A DNA stretch of 44,328 nucleotides from CAZAKO01 sp964546145 (GCA_964546145.1 CAZJIU010000010.1:1-44328), one strand, 5' to 3'; positions 8,313 to 16,835 are shown, counted from the stretch's first letter. Notes: generated by a model not told the origin, from the letters alone. Program-made: numbers and translations.

Positions 8313-8704
8313 TCCAGATTGCATCCTTAGAGGTGCAAGTAAAAATAGTCACTCCATTTCGAAAAATAGGCTATTCGGATCTTGGCACAATTTACTATTT
8401 ACTCAGGGTCTTATTCAGGATGGTTTGGTTTTCATCAAGCAGAATGTTTTTTTGCCGGCGATAATCGTGAATGAAACAAACAATAAGATCAAGGCGAAGG
8501 TGAGAATGAGTAACTTTTCTGATTCTTTTTGTTGTTGTTGGACAATAACACTATTTTAAAATAATTTGCAACGTAAATCCCGACATGTAGCTACTGAAAG
8601 GCGCCGAGGTAATATTAGATTTAAAATCAACGCATTCCATTAAAACAAGAGCAACGCCAATTAGTACACTTTCCGGAATTCCGTCCGAGTGTTGACAATC
8701 CCGA
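8313..8704. other. Gene-poor stretch between convergent genes
   Basis: No supported gene in 392 bp. Weak hairpins are present: TTGCATC/GGTGCAA at 8319-8338, just past the LysM gene stop, and an imperfect palindrome at 8666-8692 centred on CGGAATTCCG, past the HD-GYP gene stop. Neither has a convincing T tract. A short minus-strand open frame (about 8415-8541) would encode a hydrophobic helix but lacks a standard start codon. Confidence 0.5.
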
Positions 8705-9829
8705 TCAATATCTTAGGCGGTCAAAATCAAGTGATTCGATTTCTAACGAACCCTCTTTGTAGCTTTTCTGGACTTCTTTTATTTCATTGATATTATCAAA
8801 AAAGACTTCGATGATCTTGGGATCGAAATGGGTGGCTTTGCCATTTTCGATAATTTTGAATGCTTCTTCGTTGCTGAAGGCCTCTTTATAGGGGCGTTTC
8901 GTAGTAAGGGCATCGAATACATCGGCGACAGCGCAAATTCGACCCAGGATCGGAATTTCTTCACCTTTTAATCTGTTCGGATAGCCACTGCCATCCCATT
9001 TTTCATGGTGTGAGGCGGCGATTATTTCGCCCGCTTTAAGGAATTCGGAATTTGAATCTCGCAGTATTCTGGCGCCGATAATTGTGTGCTGGCGCATTAT
9101 TTCCCATTCTTTATCTTCCAGTTTACCGGTCTTTAGTAAAATGCCATCAGGTATCCCGATTTTGCCGACGTCGTGCATCGGACTGGCCTGCAGGACGACT
9201 TCGATTTTCCCCGGCTGGAAATTCATACCCCCGGCCAATACAGCCGAATATTTACTCATGCGCATAATATGAGCAGCGGTACCCTCATCCCGATATTCGG
9301 CGGCGATTGCCAGGCGGCGAATAGTATCCAGATATGCTTCATAGGTCATACGCTGTGCATTAACCATTTCATCCAGTGATTTTCGGAGCGCTTCGGTGCG
9401 CTGCAGAACCTTCTCTTCCAGCTCGGCTTTATGACGCTTTATAGTATCCTGAATTTCTTTCATTTTAAGCAGGGAGACGGTGCGCACCCGCAGTTCGGTC
9501 TGATCGATCGGTTTGGCGATAAAATCGTTTGCGCCCATCTGGACAGCCCGTAGACGATCCTCTTTACGGGCCATGGCGGTAACCATGATAATCGGAATAT
9601 CCTGGTAATCCGCTTCCGCGCGAATGCGGCGAATTACTTCGAAACCATCCATTTTTGGCATATTGATATCCATTAAAATCAGATCAATGTCCAATTCTAT
9701 TTTGGCTAAAGCTTCCAGACCATCGCTGGCTGTTTCAAACTCAAGCCCTTGCAATTTAAGCATATCGCTAAGGATATCGCGAATCTCTATGTTGTCATCA
9801 ACAATCAGCACCCTTTTAGAGCTACTCAT
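8705..9829 (-). CDS. Response regulator with HD-GYP c-di-GMP phosphodiesterase domain
   Basis: A 374-residue two-domain protein. Residues 1-120 are a receiver domain with acidic pocket DD (11-12), phospho-acceptor Asp54 (LILMDINMP) and Lys106 (AKPID). A coiled-coil linker spans about 125-165. The HD-GYP domain follows, with metal-binding MHDVGKIGIPD (HD at 219-220) and the signature HHEKWDGSGYP (274-284). The output should be hydrolysis of cyclic di-GMP, controlled by phosphorylation from a histidine kinase that is not in this window. It sits 114 bp downstream of a PilZ gene on the same strand, the typical receptor for the same messenger. All catalytic residues that I can check are intact. 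Confidence 0.93.
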   Translation of the reverse strand: MSSSKRVLIVDDNIEIRDILSDMLKLQGLEFETASDGLEALAKIELDIDLILMDINMPKMDGFEVIRRIRAEADYQDIPIIMVTAMARKEDRLRAVQMGANDFIAKPIDQTELRVRTVSLLKMKEIQDTIKRHKAELEEKVLQRTEALRKSLDEMVNAQRMTYEAYLDTIRRLAIAAEYRDEGTAAHIMRMSKYSAVLAGGMNFQPGKIEVVLQASPMHDVGKIGIPDGILLKTGKLEDKEWEIMRQHTIIGARILRDSNSEFLKAGEIIAASHHEKWDGSGYPNRLKGEEIPILGRICAVADVFDALTTKRPYKEAFSNEEAFKIIENGKATHFDPKIIEVFFDNINEIKEVQKSYKEGSLEIESLDFDRLRY

Positions 9830-9943
9830 TATTTAGTATCCTATTTGGTTTTCGGTTTAAATAATAATATCTCCCACAGGTTCAAGGATTCTAAGCTTAA
9901 AGATTGGTTGAAAGAAGAAATATTTTTCAAAATAGATTCTTTA

Positions 9944-10324
9944 TTAGCGATTAGTCACATACTGCTCATCAAGCCGCCGGAGGATATTCAGGATATCCAT
10001 TGAATTCGTGTTCGGACCAGTCCCGAACGCTGCGAACGAGACACCGGTAGCCAGAGAGATTCCATCACTGGAATCTCTCTGCCAGAGTACAATTGCTAAT
10101 AATTCCAGATCTTTTTCATTCGGAATGGATATTTTGATAATCATTTCCTTGTCGGTTTTCAACTCCTCATCGCAGGCAAAGGCAACGCCACCCTTACTGA
10201 TATTGTATAATCTTACCGCTGGGATATAAGGTTTATTAAAGAGCAATCCGATTTTTTTATACATTAGTGATGATCCGGGTACTTCAAAGCGATGACATGT
10301 CCGTTTTTCAAAACCCTGAACCAT
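9944..10324 (-). CDS. PilZ-domain protein, candidate c-di-GMP receptor
   Basis: A 126-residue protein starting at the ATG (MVQGFEKRT); an in-frame TTG two codons upstream lies too close to the AGGAG ribosome-binding site. The PilZ motif is present: a basic stretch EKRTCHRFEV near the N terminus and LYNISKGGVAF (N-x-S-x-G-G) after the first strands. Together these bind dimeric c-di-GMP. A single-domain PilZ protein usually acts by binding a partner such as a motility, secretion or polysaccharide machine; none is adjacent except the HD-GYP regulator downstream, which would lower the same signal. No membrane segment. Confidence 0.85.
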   Translation of the reverse strand: MVQGFEKRTCHRFEVPGSSLMYKKIGLLFNKPYIPAVRLYNISKGGVAFACDEELKTDKEMIIKISIPNEKDLELLAIVLWQRDSSDGISLATGVSFAAFGTGPNTNSMDILNILRRLDEQYVTNR

Positions 10325-10486
10325 TCCCAATATCTCCTGTACTCATGCCAAAAATTTTTATCTCAATATTTAATGTTAGTATCAATCAATTTGAAGAAAA
10401 ATATAAGAACTAATTTTCTTCTTGACAATGGGAATAGATAAACTGCGGATTAGCTAATGGTTGGATATTTATAACCGAAATAAAAC

Positions 10487-11191
10487 TTATTCGAGTTCAT
10501 CCCATTTTATTTCTTTGATGTAGTAACTGACCGGCTTTTTGGGTGGAATTGTGACTTCACATTCGAAGCCGAAAGAGCGACCGGGATCGATGGTTGCATC
10601 GGTCTGAACGCCGCTTTGATACATATGATAATCTCCGGCAATAAAGGTAGAGTCTGCGGCGATCAGGTTAGTGTTTTCGTCATAGAGGTAGAAAATGATT
10701 CGGGGAAAGTCGGCACGACGAACACCGGTATTTTTGATTTTTCCCTGAAACACTCGTTTGTTTTCAAATACCTGGTCAGCTATGGCACCATCGGTCACGC
10801 AATTGGCTTTTGGTAAGTTAGCCTTGCGGGTTAGTTTAACGTCGTTTTTTGAGATTGTCAGTTGCCCGATGTGAGTTTGGACGATAATCCAATCGAGGTC
10901 CTCACTGATGATTTTGCCCTTGACGATTGTCCCATTTTTCAGCATGATCTCATGAGTCATCTCGGGCATTTGAATCAATTTATTGATCTCTTTGCGGATT
11001 TCGGGAATTGAGGTTTTAACTTCCAGCTCACGGATCTGTTTCCGCAGCTCGGCGATTTCCTGGCGCAGGGATTCGATGTCCTGATCTACCTCAAAAAATT
11101 TGCGAGTTACGGTTTTTTGGGCTTTTAATTGCGTCGGTAATGTGAATAAAATAATAGTGATTAGGATGAAAATTTTAGATGTATATTTCAT
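10487..11191 (-). CDS. Exported coiled-coil protein with FxLYD-like C-terminal domain
   Basis: A 234-residue protein with a Sec signal peptide (residues 1-24, ending LKAQ). A coiled coil covers about 33-70 (IESLRQEIAELRKQIRELE). A small beta segment (MLKNGTIVKGKIISEDLDWIIVQ) resembles SH3/Sm-like modules seen before FxLYD domains. The C-terminal half (IKNTGVRRADFPRIIFYLYD) fits the FxLYD family of extracytoplasmic immunoglobulin-like domains. No catalytic motif. Its start overlaps the upstream HEAT lipoprotein gene by 4 bp (ATGA), so the two are translationally coupled and probably act together in the periplasm. The exact role is unknown. Confidence 0.7.
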   Translation of the reverse strand: MKYTSKIFILITIILFTLPTQLKAQKTVTRKFFEVDQDIESLRQEIAELRKQIRELEVKTSIPEIRKEINKLIQMPEMTHEIMLKNGTIVKGKIISEDLDWIIVQTHIGQLTISKNDVKLTRKANLPKANCVTDGAIADQVFENKRVFQGKIKNTGVRRADFPRIIFYLYDENTNLIAADSTFIAGDYHMYQSGVQTDATIDPGRSFGFECEVTIPPKKPVSYYIKEIKWDELE

Positions 11192-12282
11192 GGCTGCACC
11201 GTAGTACTAAGTTGTGCCGCGCGGGCTTTCATGCGCAGTTTATCAAAAGCAGTTTTGTCACCAAGGGCTGATGCCATGGAGGTCATTTCATCGAATAATA
11301 TGTAATTATCAGGATCTTCCATCATCGGCAGCAGCTGATTAAACACTTCCGGATCATTGAATTTGATCAATGCTGTGAGGGCATCTTTACGAGTTTTTAG
11401 CGGAAACTCGGCGTTTTTGGTGATTTCGACTAAGGTTGGTTTGACGGCCGGATCGGAAAAATTGCCCAGAGCTTTGGTGATAATCTCGGATAATTTAAAA
11501 TATTGTTCCCGGCCGGTATTGAGTGTTTCGAGCAGGGCTAGAATGACGTCGGCTTCCTTGACATCACCAATAGCCTGGAGGGCAAAATCCCGCACCTGCT
11601 CCTGCGTTGACGGATCGCCGAGCATCTCGATAAAAGTTTCGGTAATCATCGGATTTCGTTTGCGACCTAAAATCTCCAACGCCAGCGAGCGAATTGAGAT
11701 GTTCAAAGTATTATCTTTGGCGATGTTAATCAAAATCGGAATGACTTTATCGTCGCTTGTAGAACCAAGCAAATGAGTCAGGGATTCCTGCATCTGAACG
11801 TAATTTTCTTTTTCTGCTTGATAAATATTCAATAGCTGCTCAACCTGCAGGGTAATATCGGTAGCCTGAAGTTTTTCCATGACAGTAGTCCGGAATTCGA
11901 TATACTTGCGCTGGGCGGAAGTCAGCCCTACTACCATTGCTGCGACATTATCGGGTGTCTGGTTTTCAATTAACGCCGTTGCTGTGGCTGTTAGTAATTC
12001 ATAATTCAAGCCAACACTCTGAGCCAGGAAATCATAAAGGATTTTCTGGGCATCAGGATGTTTAGTTTGAGCCAGAGCTTGCATGGCGCTGATCCGGACC
12101 TCTACCGGCTGCAAAGGATCCTTATAAATCGCAATCAGGTTTTCAATACTCTCTATTTTACCGCTGTTATAATCAACTCGCAGTTTCTCGACATCTTCCT
12201 GAGTCAGAGTTGCGATTTTGGAGGCACAACCGATAAATAGGCTTAAACTGAGAATCCCGATAGGGAGAATTGTCTTTTTCAT
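11188..12282 (-). CDS. HEAT-repeat lipoprotein
   Basis: A 364-residue protein with a lipoprotein signal (lipobox FIGC at about 16-19). The remainder is helical repeats of the HEAT/PBS type, for example PVEVRISAMQALAQTKHPDAQKI, IRSLALEILGRKRNP and EQVRDFALQAIGDVKEADV. These make a superhelical protein-binding scaffold anchored to a membrane facing the periplasm. No enzyme motif. It heads a two-gene unit with the FxLYD-like protein, driven by the strong promoter at 12311-12339. The start codon lacks an obvious Shine-Dalgarno. Confidence 0.82.
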   Translation of the reverse strand: MKKTILPIGILSLSLFIGCASKIATLTQEDVEKLRVDYNSGKIESIENLIAIYKDPLQPVEVRISAMQALAQTKHPDAQKILYDFLAQSVGLNYELLTATATALIENQTPDNVAAMVVGLTSAQRKYIEFRTTVMEKLQATDITLQVEQLLNIYQAEKENYVQMQESLTHLLGSTSDDKVIPILINIAKDNTLNISIRSLALEILGRKRNPMITETFIEMLGDPSTQEQVRDFALQAIGDVKEADVILALLETLNTGREQYFKLSEIITKALGNFSDPAVKPTLVEITKNAEFPLKTRKDALTALIKFNDPEVFNQLLPMMEDPDNYILFDEMTSMASALGDKTAFDKLRMKARAAQLSTTVQP

Positions 12283-12310
12283 AATACAACTACACTTTTT
12301 AGACTTTTTG

Positions 12311-12339
12311 ATTTTAGAATTTTTGAGCCTTTATGTCAA
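12311..12339 (-). promoter_or_regulatory. Strong sigma-70-like promoter for the HEAT lipoprotein operon
   Basis: On the minus strand: TTGACA (12339-12334), an exact 17-nt spacer, then TAAAAT (12316-12311). Start of transcription would be about 20 bp before the ATG at 12282. This is one of the best promoter matches in the window. Confidence 0.75.
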
Positions 12340-12354
12340 GTAAAAATTAGACCT

Positions 12355-12377
12355 CACTTAAAGGGTTTTTTTAAGTG
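12355..12377 (-). terminator. Hairpin overlapping the lpxH stop codon
   Basis: CACTTAAA (12355-12362) and TTTAAGTG (12370-12377) form a perfect 8-bp stem with a 7-nt loop, spanning the end of lpxH. On the minus-strand transcript it is followed after a few bases by AATTTTTA. The stem is AT-rich, so it may be a weak terminator insulating lpxH from the next promoter. Confidence 0.45.
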
Positions 12378-13116
12378 GATTCTGATTCCAGTAACATAAC
12401 GATAGGTTTTCACCATCGAAGAATCCAAAGGTGAAGTAGCAAATCCAGTCGCCCAGATTGATCATTTTACCGGCGGGATTCTCATATTCAGTCGGAATGT
12501 GGAAATGGGCTGTGACCACAAATTGATACCCCTCCTGTATTTTAGCTTGGCCATAGTTGATCAGCTCCTGTTGTTCGGCATCCATCTGCTCGGGACTGCG
12601 CATGGTATAATGTCGGCTTTTGCCGGAGACATATTGAGCTATTCTGAAAGCGAGATCCGGATGGATAATTCTAAACAGCGCAATAGTTTTACGGCTGCGC
12701 AGAACTTTTTTCATTAAACGATAGCCTTTATCCTCTTTGAGAATTCCATCAGCATGAGTAATAAAAAAGGATTTCCCGGCAATGTTAGTCGCCAGAGGGG
12801 TAAGATGGACCTCGATTTCCAGTTCTTCCGGGAAAAAGGAGCCTAACCAGTAATCGTGGTTACCGGTAATGATGTGGACTTTGCAGCCGGCTTCGACCGT
12901 CTCTTGTAAGCGACGTAGCACCCCAAAATAATAGCGCGGAATGACATAACGGTATTCAAACCAGAAGTCAAACAGGTCGCCAACTATATAAAGGGTGCCA
13001 TTATTCCGCTGCACCTCTGTGAGGAAATCAAACAGAAAAGTTTTCTTGCGAGTCTCGGCGGCAGAGTGCCAGGAGTGCAAGTGTACATCGGAAATGAAAT
13101 AAATTTTTTCAGCCAT
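12358..13116 (-). CDS. lpxH: UDP-2,3-diacylglucosamine diphosphatase-like phosphoesterase
   Basis: A 252-residue calcineurin-type metallophosphoesterase from the ATG giving MAEKIYFISDVHLHS; the open frame extends 51 codons further but that leader is unlike the family. Motifs in order: SDVHLHS, GDLFDFWFEY, GNHDYWLGSF, ITHADG and TAHFHIPTEYE. The FDFWFEY and HADG context matches LpxH-type enzymes, which cleave UDP-2,3-diacylglucosamine to lipid X in lipid A synthesis at the inner-membrane surface. It implies a lipid A-containing outer membrane, in line with gmhA later in the window. It is divergent from buk across 222 bp in which I see no clear operator. A broader calcineurin-like phosphoesterase is the alternative. 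Confidence 0.82.
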   Translation of the reverse strand: MAEKIYFISDVHLHSWHSAAETRKKTFLFDFLTEVQRNNGTLYIVGDLFDFWFEYRYVIPRYYFGVLRRLQETVEAGCKVHIITGNHDYWLGSFFPEELEIEVHLTPLATNIAGKSFFITHADGILKEDKGYRLMKKVLRSRKTIALFRIIHPDLAFRIAQYVSGKSRHYTMRSPEQMDAEQQELINYGQAKIQEGYQFVVTAHFHIPTEYENPAGKMINLGDWICYFTFGFFDGENLSLCYWNQNPLKKTL

Positions 13117-13338
13117 TCGAGCGCAATTTAATATTTTGAATAATAAGGTAAAAGCTGATTCACTTAGAATAGTATTGCAAAATTTGGGAAAATTCTTATC
13201 AGTAAAAGTAGTTTTCAAGAATTTTTTAGTGGTCAAGCTAGGGCTCTCGTTCAGGCAGTCCTGTGGCATTATATTTGTAAAAACCGGGTCTGTGATAATA
13301 CTAAATTGGTCAATATTGAAAAGCTGTTGGTTGGCAAA

Positions 13339-14418
13339 ATGAGCAGGGAAGTAGTATTGGCGATAAATCCCGGATCAACCTCGACCAAACTGGCCTTGTA
13401 TGATCGAAAAGGGGCGGTTCACATCGAAGCAATTGATCATACCGGGACAGAAATATGTGATGTCATCTCAATCGTGGACCAGCTACCCCTGCGGCTGGAA
13501 ATCATCACCCAATCGGTGAAATCCTGGTTGAAGGATTGCATGTTGGTCGCAGTTGTCGGCAGGGGTGGATTAGTGAAACCGATTAAGAGTGGTATCTATG
13601 CGGTTAATGCCGATTTGATGAATGATACCATTACCTGTAAATATGCAACCCACGCTAGTAATCTTGGAGCATCAATTGCCGATGCGATTGCCAAGGACTA
13701 TAATGTACCGGCATTTGTCGTAGATCCGGTTACAGTAGATGAGTTCATTCCCGAAGCGCGAATTTCCGGAGTGCCCGAGATTTCGCGGCGGAGCCGGCTG
13801 CATGCTTTAAACGTCAATGCTTGCATCCGTAAAGAGGCGAAACGCCTGGGTAAAAAATATAATCAGCTAAACTTCGTCGTTGCCCATATGGGCGGCGGCA
13901 TCACGGTAGCAGCCATAGATCACGGGCAGATAGTTGATTGTAACGATGCGCTAATGGGGATGGGGCCCTTTTCGCCCGAACGCGCCGGAGCCTTGCCGCT
14001 TGAACAGCTGATTCAAATGGCAATGAGCGGGAAATATTCCTTCAAGAATCTGTATGTCAAATTTACCCGGAACAGTGGTCTAAAGGCTTATCTCAGAACC
14101 AGCGACATGCGCGAAATTCTTAAACGGATTTCCGAGGGCGACGAGTATGCCGACTTGATTTATCGTGCCATGATTTATCAGGTTGCCAAGGAAATTGGTG
14201 CCATGGCAACCGTTCTTCACGGGCAAGTCGATCGGATTATCATTACTGGGGGATTGGCACGTTCGGGGAAAATTGTGCAGGATTTGGAAAGTCGGATTAA
14301 ATTCATTACTAAAATTGCGGTCTATCCCGGTGAAAATGAGTTGGAATCCTTGGCCGCTGGCGGGTTTCGGGCAATTGATGGGGAACAGGAAATTCAAATT
14401 TATCACAGTGAATCATAA
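13339..14418 (+). CDS. buk: Butyrate kinase
   Basis: A 359-residue acetate-kinase-superfamily enzyme, started at the ATG giving MSREVVLAINPGSTSTK; upstream in-frame TTG codons add residues not seen in the family. Diagnostic segments: NPGSTSTKLALYD (phosphate-binding), VVDPVTVDEFIPEARISGVPE, RRSRLHALN, HMGGGITVAA and GPFSPERAGALPLEQL. It converts acyl phosphate plus ADP to carboxylate plus ATP; the acid may be butyrate, isobutyrate or a related branched acid. It is followed 20 bp later by ptb, the enzyme that makes its substrate; the usual clostridial order is ptb then buk, so the order is inverted here. The ribosome-binding site is weak. Confidence 0.93.
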   Translation: MSREVVLAINPGSTSTKLALYDRKGAVHIEAIDHTGTEICDVISIVDQLPLRLEIITQSVKSWLKDCMLVAVVGRGGLVKPIKSGIYAVNADLMNDTITCKYATHASNLGASIADAIAKDYNVPAFVVDPVTVDEFIPEARISGVPEISRRSRLHALNVNACIRKEAKRLGKKYNQLNFVVAHMGGGITVAAIDHGQIVDCNDALMGMGPFSPERAGALPLEQLIQMAMSGKYSFKNLYVKFTRNSGLKAYLRTSDMREILKRISEGDEYADLIYRAMIYQVAKEIGAMATVLHGQVDRIIITGGLARSGKIVQDLESRIKFITKIAVYPGENELESLAAGGFRAIDGEQEIQIYHSES

Positions 14419-14437
14419 ATCGAGGTGAATTGGCTTT

Positions 14438-15340
14438 ATGCTTAGGACCTATGCCGAAATATTTGAGAAGGTTCAATTAAGACAGCGTCGGAAAAGAATA
14501 TCGGTTGCAATGGCGGATGATCCCAGTGTTCTGGCGGCTCTCAAGGATGTCGAGCAGAAGGGCATTGCCGAGTCAATCCTGATAGGTGATCCAACCCGGA
14601 TTCATGCGCTGGCTGAAGAGCTGAATTTTCCGGTTTCTGAGAATCAAATAGTATCGGCAATAAAGGATGAGGAAATTGCCGCACTGGCAGTAGAGCAGAT
14701 CCGCAAAGGTCGGGCTGATATCCTGATGAAGGGTCATATCGCCACGCCGATTTTGATGAAAGCAGTGCTTGATCGCGATAAGGGCTTGCGTAGGGGCGAT
14801 GTACTGAGCCATGTGGCGGTGGCGGAAATCCCAACCTATTCAAAGTTTCTAATCATGGGTGATGGTGGGATTAACATTAAGCCTGACCTTGAAACAAAAA
14901 AGGCGATTCTGAATAATATGCTTCAGGTTTGCCAAAAATTACAAATCGCTTGCCCGAAAGTCGCCGTCCTATGTCCAATTGAAAAAGTCAACCCGAAGAT
15001 TCCGGAAACAGTTGATGCGGCAGAGTTGCAAAAGCTGGCTGAGGCCGGTCAATTTGGCAACGTAATCCTCGAGGGTCCAATTGCAATGGATGTGGCTTTA
15101 TCAGCTGAAGCCGCCGCCAAAAAGGGTATTAATAGCGCTGTTGCCGGCCAGACCGATGTTTTGCTAGTTCCCAACATTACCTGTGGAAATGCTATGATTA
15201 AAATCCTAATGTGTCTGACTGAATCCCGGGTTGGTGGATTGGTAGCAGGTGCAACGGTTCCGATTATCCTGTTATCGCGTTCGGATAATCCGGAAGAGAA
15301 ATTCAATTCGATTCTGCTGGCAATATTGATTGCGGATTAG
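14438..15340 (+). CDS. ptb: Phosphate butyryltransferase
   Basis: A 300-residue member of the phosphate acetyl/butyryltransferase family. It opens MLRTYAEIFEKVQ with ISVAMADDPSVLAAL. The central VLMKG-like segment is ADILMKGHIATPILMKAVL, followed by FLIMGDGGINIKPDLETK and the C-terminal GNAMIKILMCLTESRVGGLVAGA. It exchanges CoA for phosphate on butyryl-CoA or a branched acyl-CoA, making the acyl phosphate used by Buk. Translational linkage to buk is clear from the 19-bp gap with an AGGTGA site. Whether butyrate itself or branched acids from Val/Leu/Ile are the real products cannot be told here. Confidence 0.92.
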   Translation: MLRTYAEIFEKVQLRQRRKRISVAMADDPSVLAALKDVEQKGIAESILIGDPTRIHALAEELNFPVSENQIVSAIKDEEIAALAVEQIRKGRADILMKGHIATPILMKAVLDRDKGLRRGDVLSHVAVAEIPTYSKFLIMGDGGINIKPDLETKKAILNNMLQVCQKLQIACPKVAVLCPIEKVNPKIPETVDAAELQKLAEAGQFGNVILEGPIAMDVALSAEAAAKKGINSAVAGQTDVLLVPNITCGNAMIKILMCLTESRVGGLVAGATVPIILLSRSDNPEEKFNSILLAILIAD

Positions 15341-15425
15341 CATAAATTCTCGCAGTCTAAATTTTTATTGCTCGTAAATCGGCCATGATACTAGTTAACT
15401 GATAAAGGCGTGGCAATATTTTAAA

Positions 15426-15454
15426 TTGATATTTGAGTCATGTATCATTAACTT
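15426..15454 (+). promoter_or_regulatory. Candidate promoter of pfk
   Basis: TTGATA (15426-15431), a 17-nt spacer, then TAACTT (15449-15454). It is 40 bp upstream of the pfk start, which has a good AAGGGAG ribosome-binding site. The same pattern (TTGATT, 17 nt, TAACTT) occurs upstream of PFOR. Confidence 0.45.
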
Positions 15455-15493
15455 TTGTGTCGATAGAAATCGAAATAATTAAGGGAGAATCTC

Positions 15494-16678
15494 ATGCGAA
15501 TTGGAATACTAACTGGCGGTGGAGATGTACCGGGTTTAAATCCGGCTATCCGGGCCGTCACCCTACGGGCAATTCGGGAAGGTCATGAAGTCATTGGTTT
15601 ACGTCGCGGCTGGTCTGGAATTACCGATGTTGTACGGGAAAAGGATTACGACAATTGTAATAATTATCTGCCGTTAACCGAGAGTGTGGTTAATAAAGTT
15701 AGCCGAACCGGCGGTACCTTTCTCCATACATCGCGAATCCGTCCCAGCCATATGGCTAAAAAGGATGTTCCAGCTCACCTGCGGGATAAGTATACTGCTG
15801 AATTAAATGATTTAACAGCGGAGGTTCTCCAGAATCTAGAATGGCTGGGGATAGATTATTTAATCCCAATCGGTGGTGATGATACATTGAGCTATGCGGC
15901 CCATCTCTACAATCAGGGATTTAAGGTAATTGCCATTCCGAAAACAATGGATGGTGATGTTCCCGGGACAGATTATACCATCGGTTTTAGTACTTGTGTC
16001 AGCCGTACAATCGAATTGACCCATGCTTTACGAACTTCAGCCGGCTCGCATGAACGGTTTTTAGTGATTGAAGTATTTGGTCGCTATGCCGGTTTTTCGG
16101 CCTTGGTACCAGCGATGGCGGGAGCTTCCGATCGCTGTGCCATTCCCGAATATGAATTCGACATGGAGCACTTATGTGAGTTGATGTCTGAGGATCGGCG
16201 GGAAAATCCCAGCCATTATTCGGTTGTTCTCGTTTCCGAGGGAGCTACGTTCAAAGGTATTGATATGGTATTTAAGGATACTGAAACCGATGCTTACGGT
16301 CATAAAAGATTAGGCGGCATAAGTGACATTGTAGCTAAAAAACTCAGAGAGCTTTCACCTAAATTCAATCAGGGCGAGAAAGTGAATACGATTGTCCAGA
16401 ATCTTGGCTATTTAGTTCGCAGTGGGACACCGGATGCAATTGACTCGCTAGTGCCAATGGCTTTTGGAAATATTGCTCTGAATCTGATTCTCGAGGGGAA
16501 ATCTGGATTAATGGTGAATTTGCACAATGGTAAATATGGCAGTGCACCGCTGAATGTCGTAACGAGTTATAAAAAAATCGTCAATGTCGAAGAGTTTTAC
16601 AATACCCAAAGACTATGTCCCAAATATAAAAATTTCGAAGGGCAATCCTTTTTCATCACTACCAGTGATCCCGATTAG
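15494..16678 (+). CDS. 6-phosphofructokinase, PPi-type active-site residues
   Basis: A 394-residue phosphofructokinase starting MRIGILTGGGDVPGLNPAIRAV. Phosphoryl-donor specificity in this family depends on two positions: GGDG-x and PGTIDND in ATP enzymes, versus GGDD and PKTIDND in pyrophosphate enzymes. Here the sequence is GGDDT (Asp130) and PKTMDGD (Lys150, catalytic Asp153), so both positions are of the PPi type. The segment FGRYAGFSALVPAMAG supplies the hexose-phosphate site. The expected reaction is fructose 6-phosphate plus PPi giving fructose 1,6-bisphosphate plus Pi, reversible and energy-saving. The Gly in place of Asn in TMDGD is unusual. It lies between the butyrate genes and PFOR with its own promoter. 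Donor specificity is inference from residues. Confidence 0.88.
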   Translation: MRIGILTGGGDVPGLNPAIRAVTLRAIREGHEVIGLRRGWSGITDVVREKDYDNCNNYLPLTESVVNKVSRTGGTFLHTSRIRPSHMAKKDVPAHLRDKYTAELNDLTAEVLQNLEWLGIDYLIPIGGDDTLSYAAHLYNQGFKVIAIPKTMDGDVPGTDYTIGFSTCVSRTIELTHALRTSAGSHERFLVIEVFGRYAGFSALVPAMAGASDRCAIPEYEFDMEHLCELMSEDRRENPSHYSVVLVSEGATFKGIDMVFKDTETDAYGHKRLGGISDIVAKKLRELSPKFNQGEKVNTIVQNLGYLVRSGTPDAIDSLVPMAFGNIALNLILEGKSGLMVNLHNGKYGSAPLNVVTSYKKIVNVEEFYNTQRLCPKYKNFEGQSFFITTSDPD

Positions 16679-16765
16679 TATTATAGCTGAATATCAAGTA
16701 AAATGAGGGACTGCGATTACCCTTTAATTATCGGTTAAAATCATAGATAAAGTCATCCATAAAGT

Positions 16766-16835
16766 TTGATTTTAGTCGTAAAATATCTTAACTTCATTCT
16801 TAGTTAAGGTTGTTTGTTAGGAGATATTTTTACGA
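16766..16835 (+). promoter_or_regulatory. PFOR promoter with overlapping nested inverted repeats
   Basis: TTGATT (16766-16771), a 17-nt spacer, then TAACTT (16789-16794) make a plausible promoter. CTTAACT (16787-16793) and AGTTAAG (16802-16808) form a perfect inverted repeat covering the -10 and start region. A wider pair surrounds it: TCGTAAAATATC (16776-16787) and GATATTTTTACGA (16823-16835), matching except for one extra T. The symmetry suggests an operator or a structured leader. The 5' leader to the ATG at 16926 would be about 125 nt. Confidence 0.45.

Noticed and set aside
8415..8541. Short minus-strand frame encoding a hydrophobic helix after a Gln/Lys/Glu-rich start
   Set aside because: No ATG, GTG or TTG in a usable position and no ribosome-binding site; likely chance in an AT-rich spacer.
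8666..8692. Imperfect palindrome centred on CGGAATTCCG downstream of the HD-GYP gene
   Set aside because: No T tract and little loop; too weak to call a terminator or operator.
10422..10450. TTGACA on the plus strand
   Set aside because: No -10 element at 16-18 nt and no plus-strand gene downstream.
13117..13269. 51-codon N-terminal extension of lpxH
   Set aside because: Sequence is unlike LpxH and precedes the conserved first strand; ATG at 13116 fits the family.
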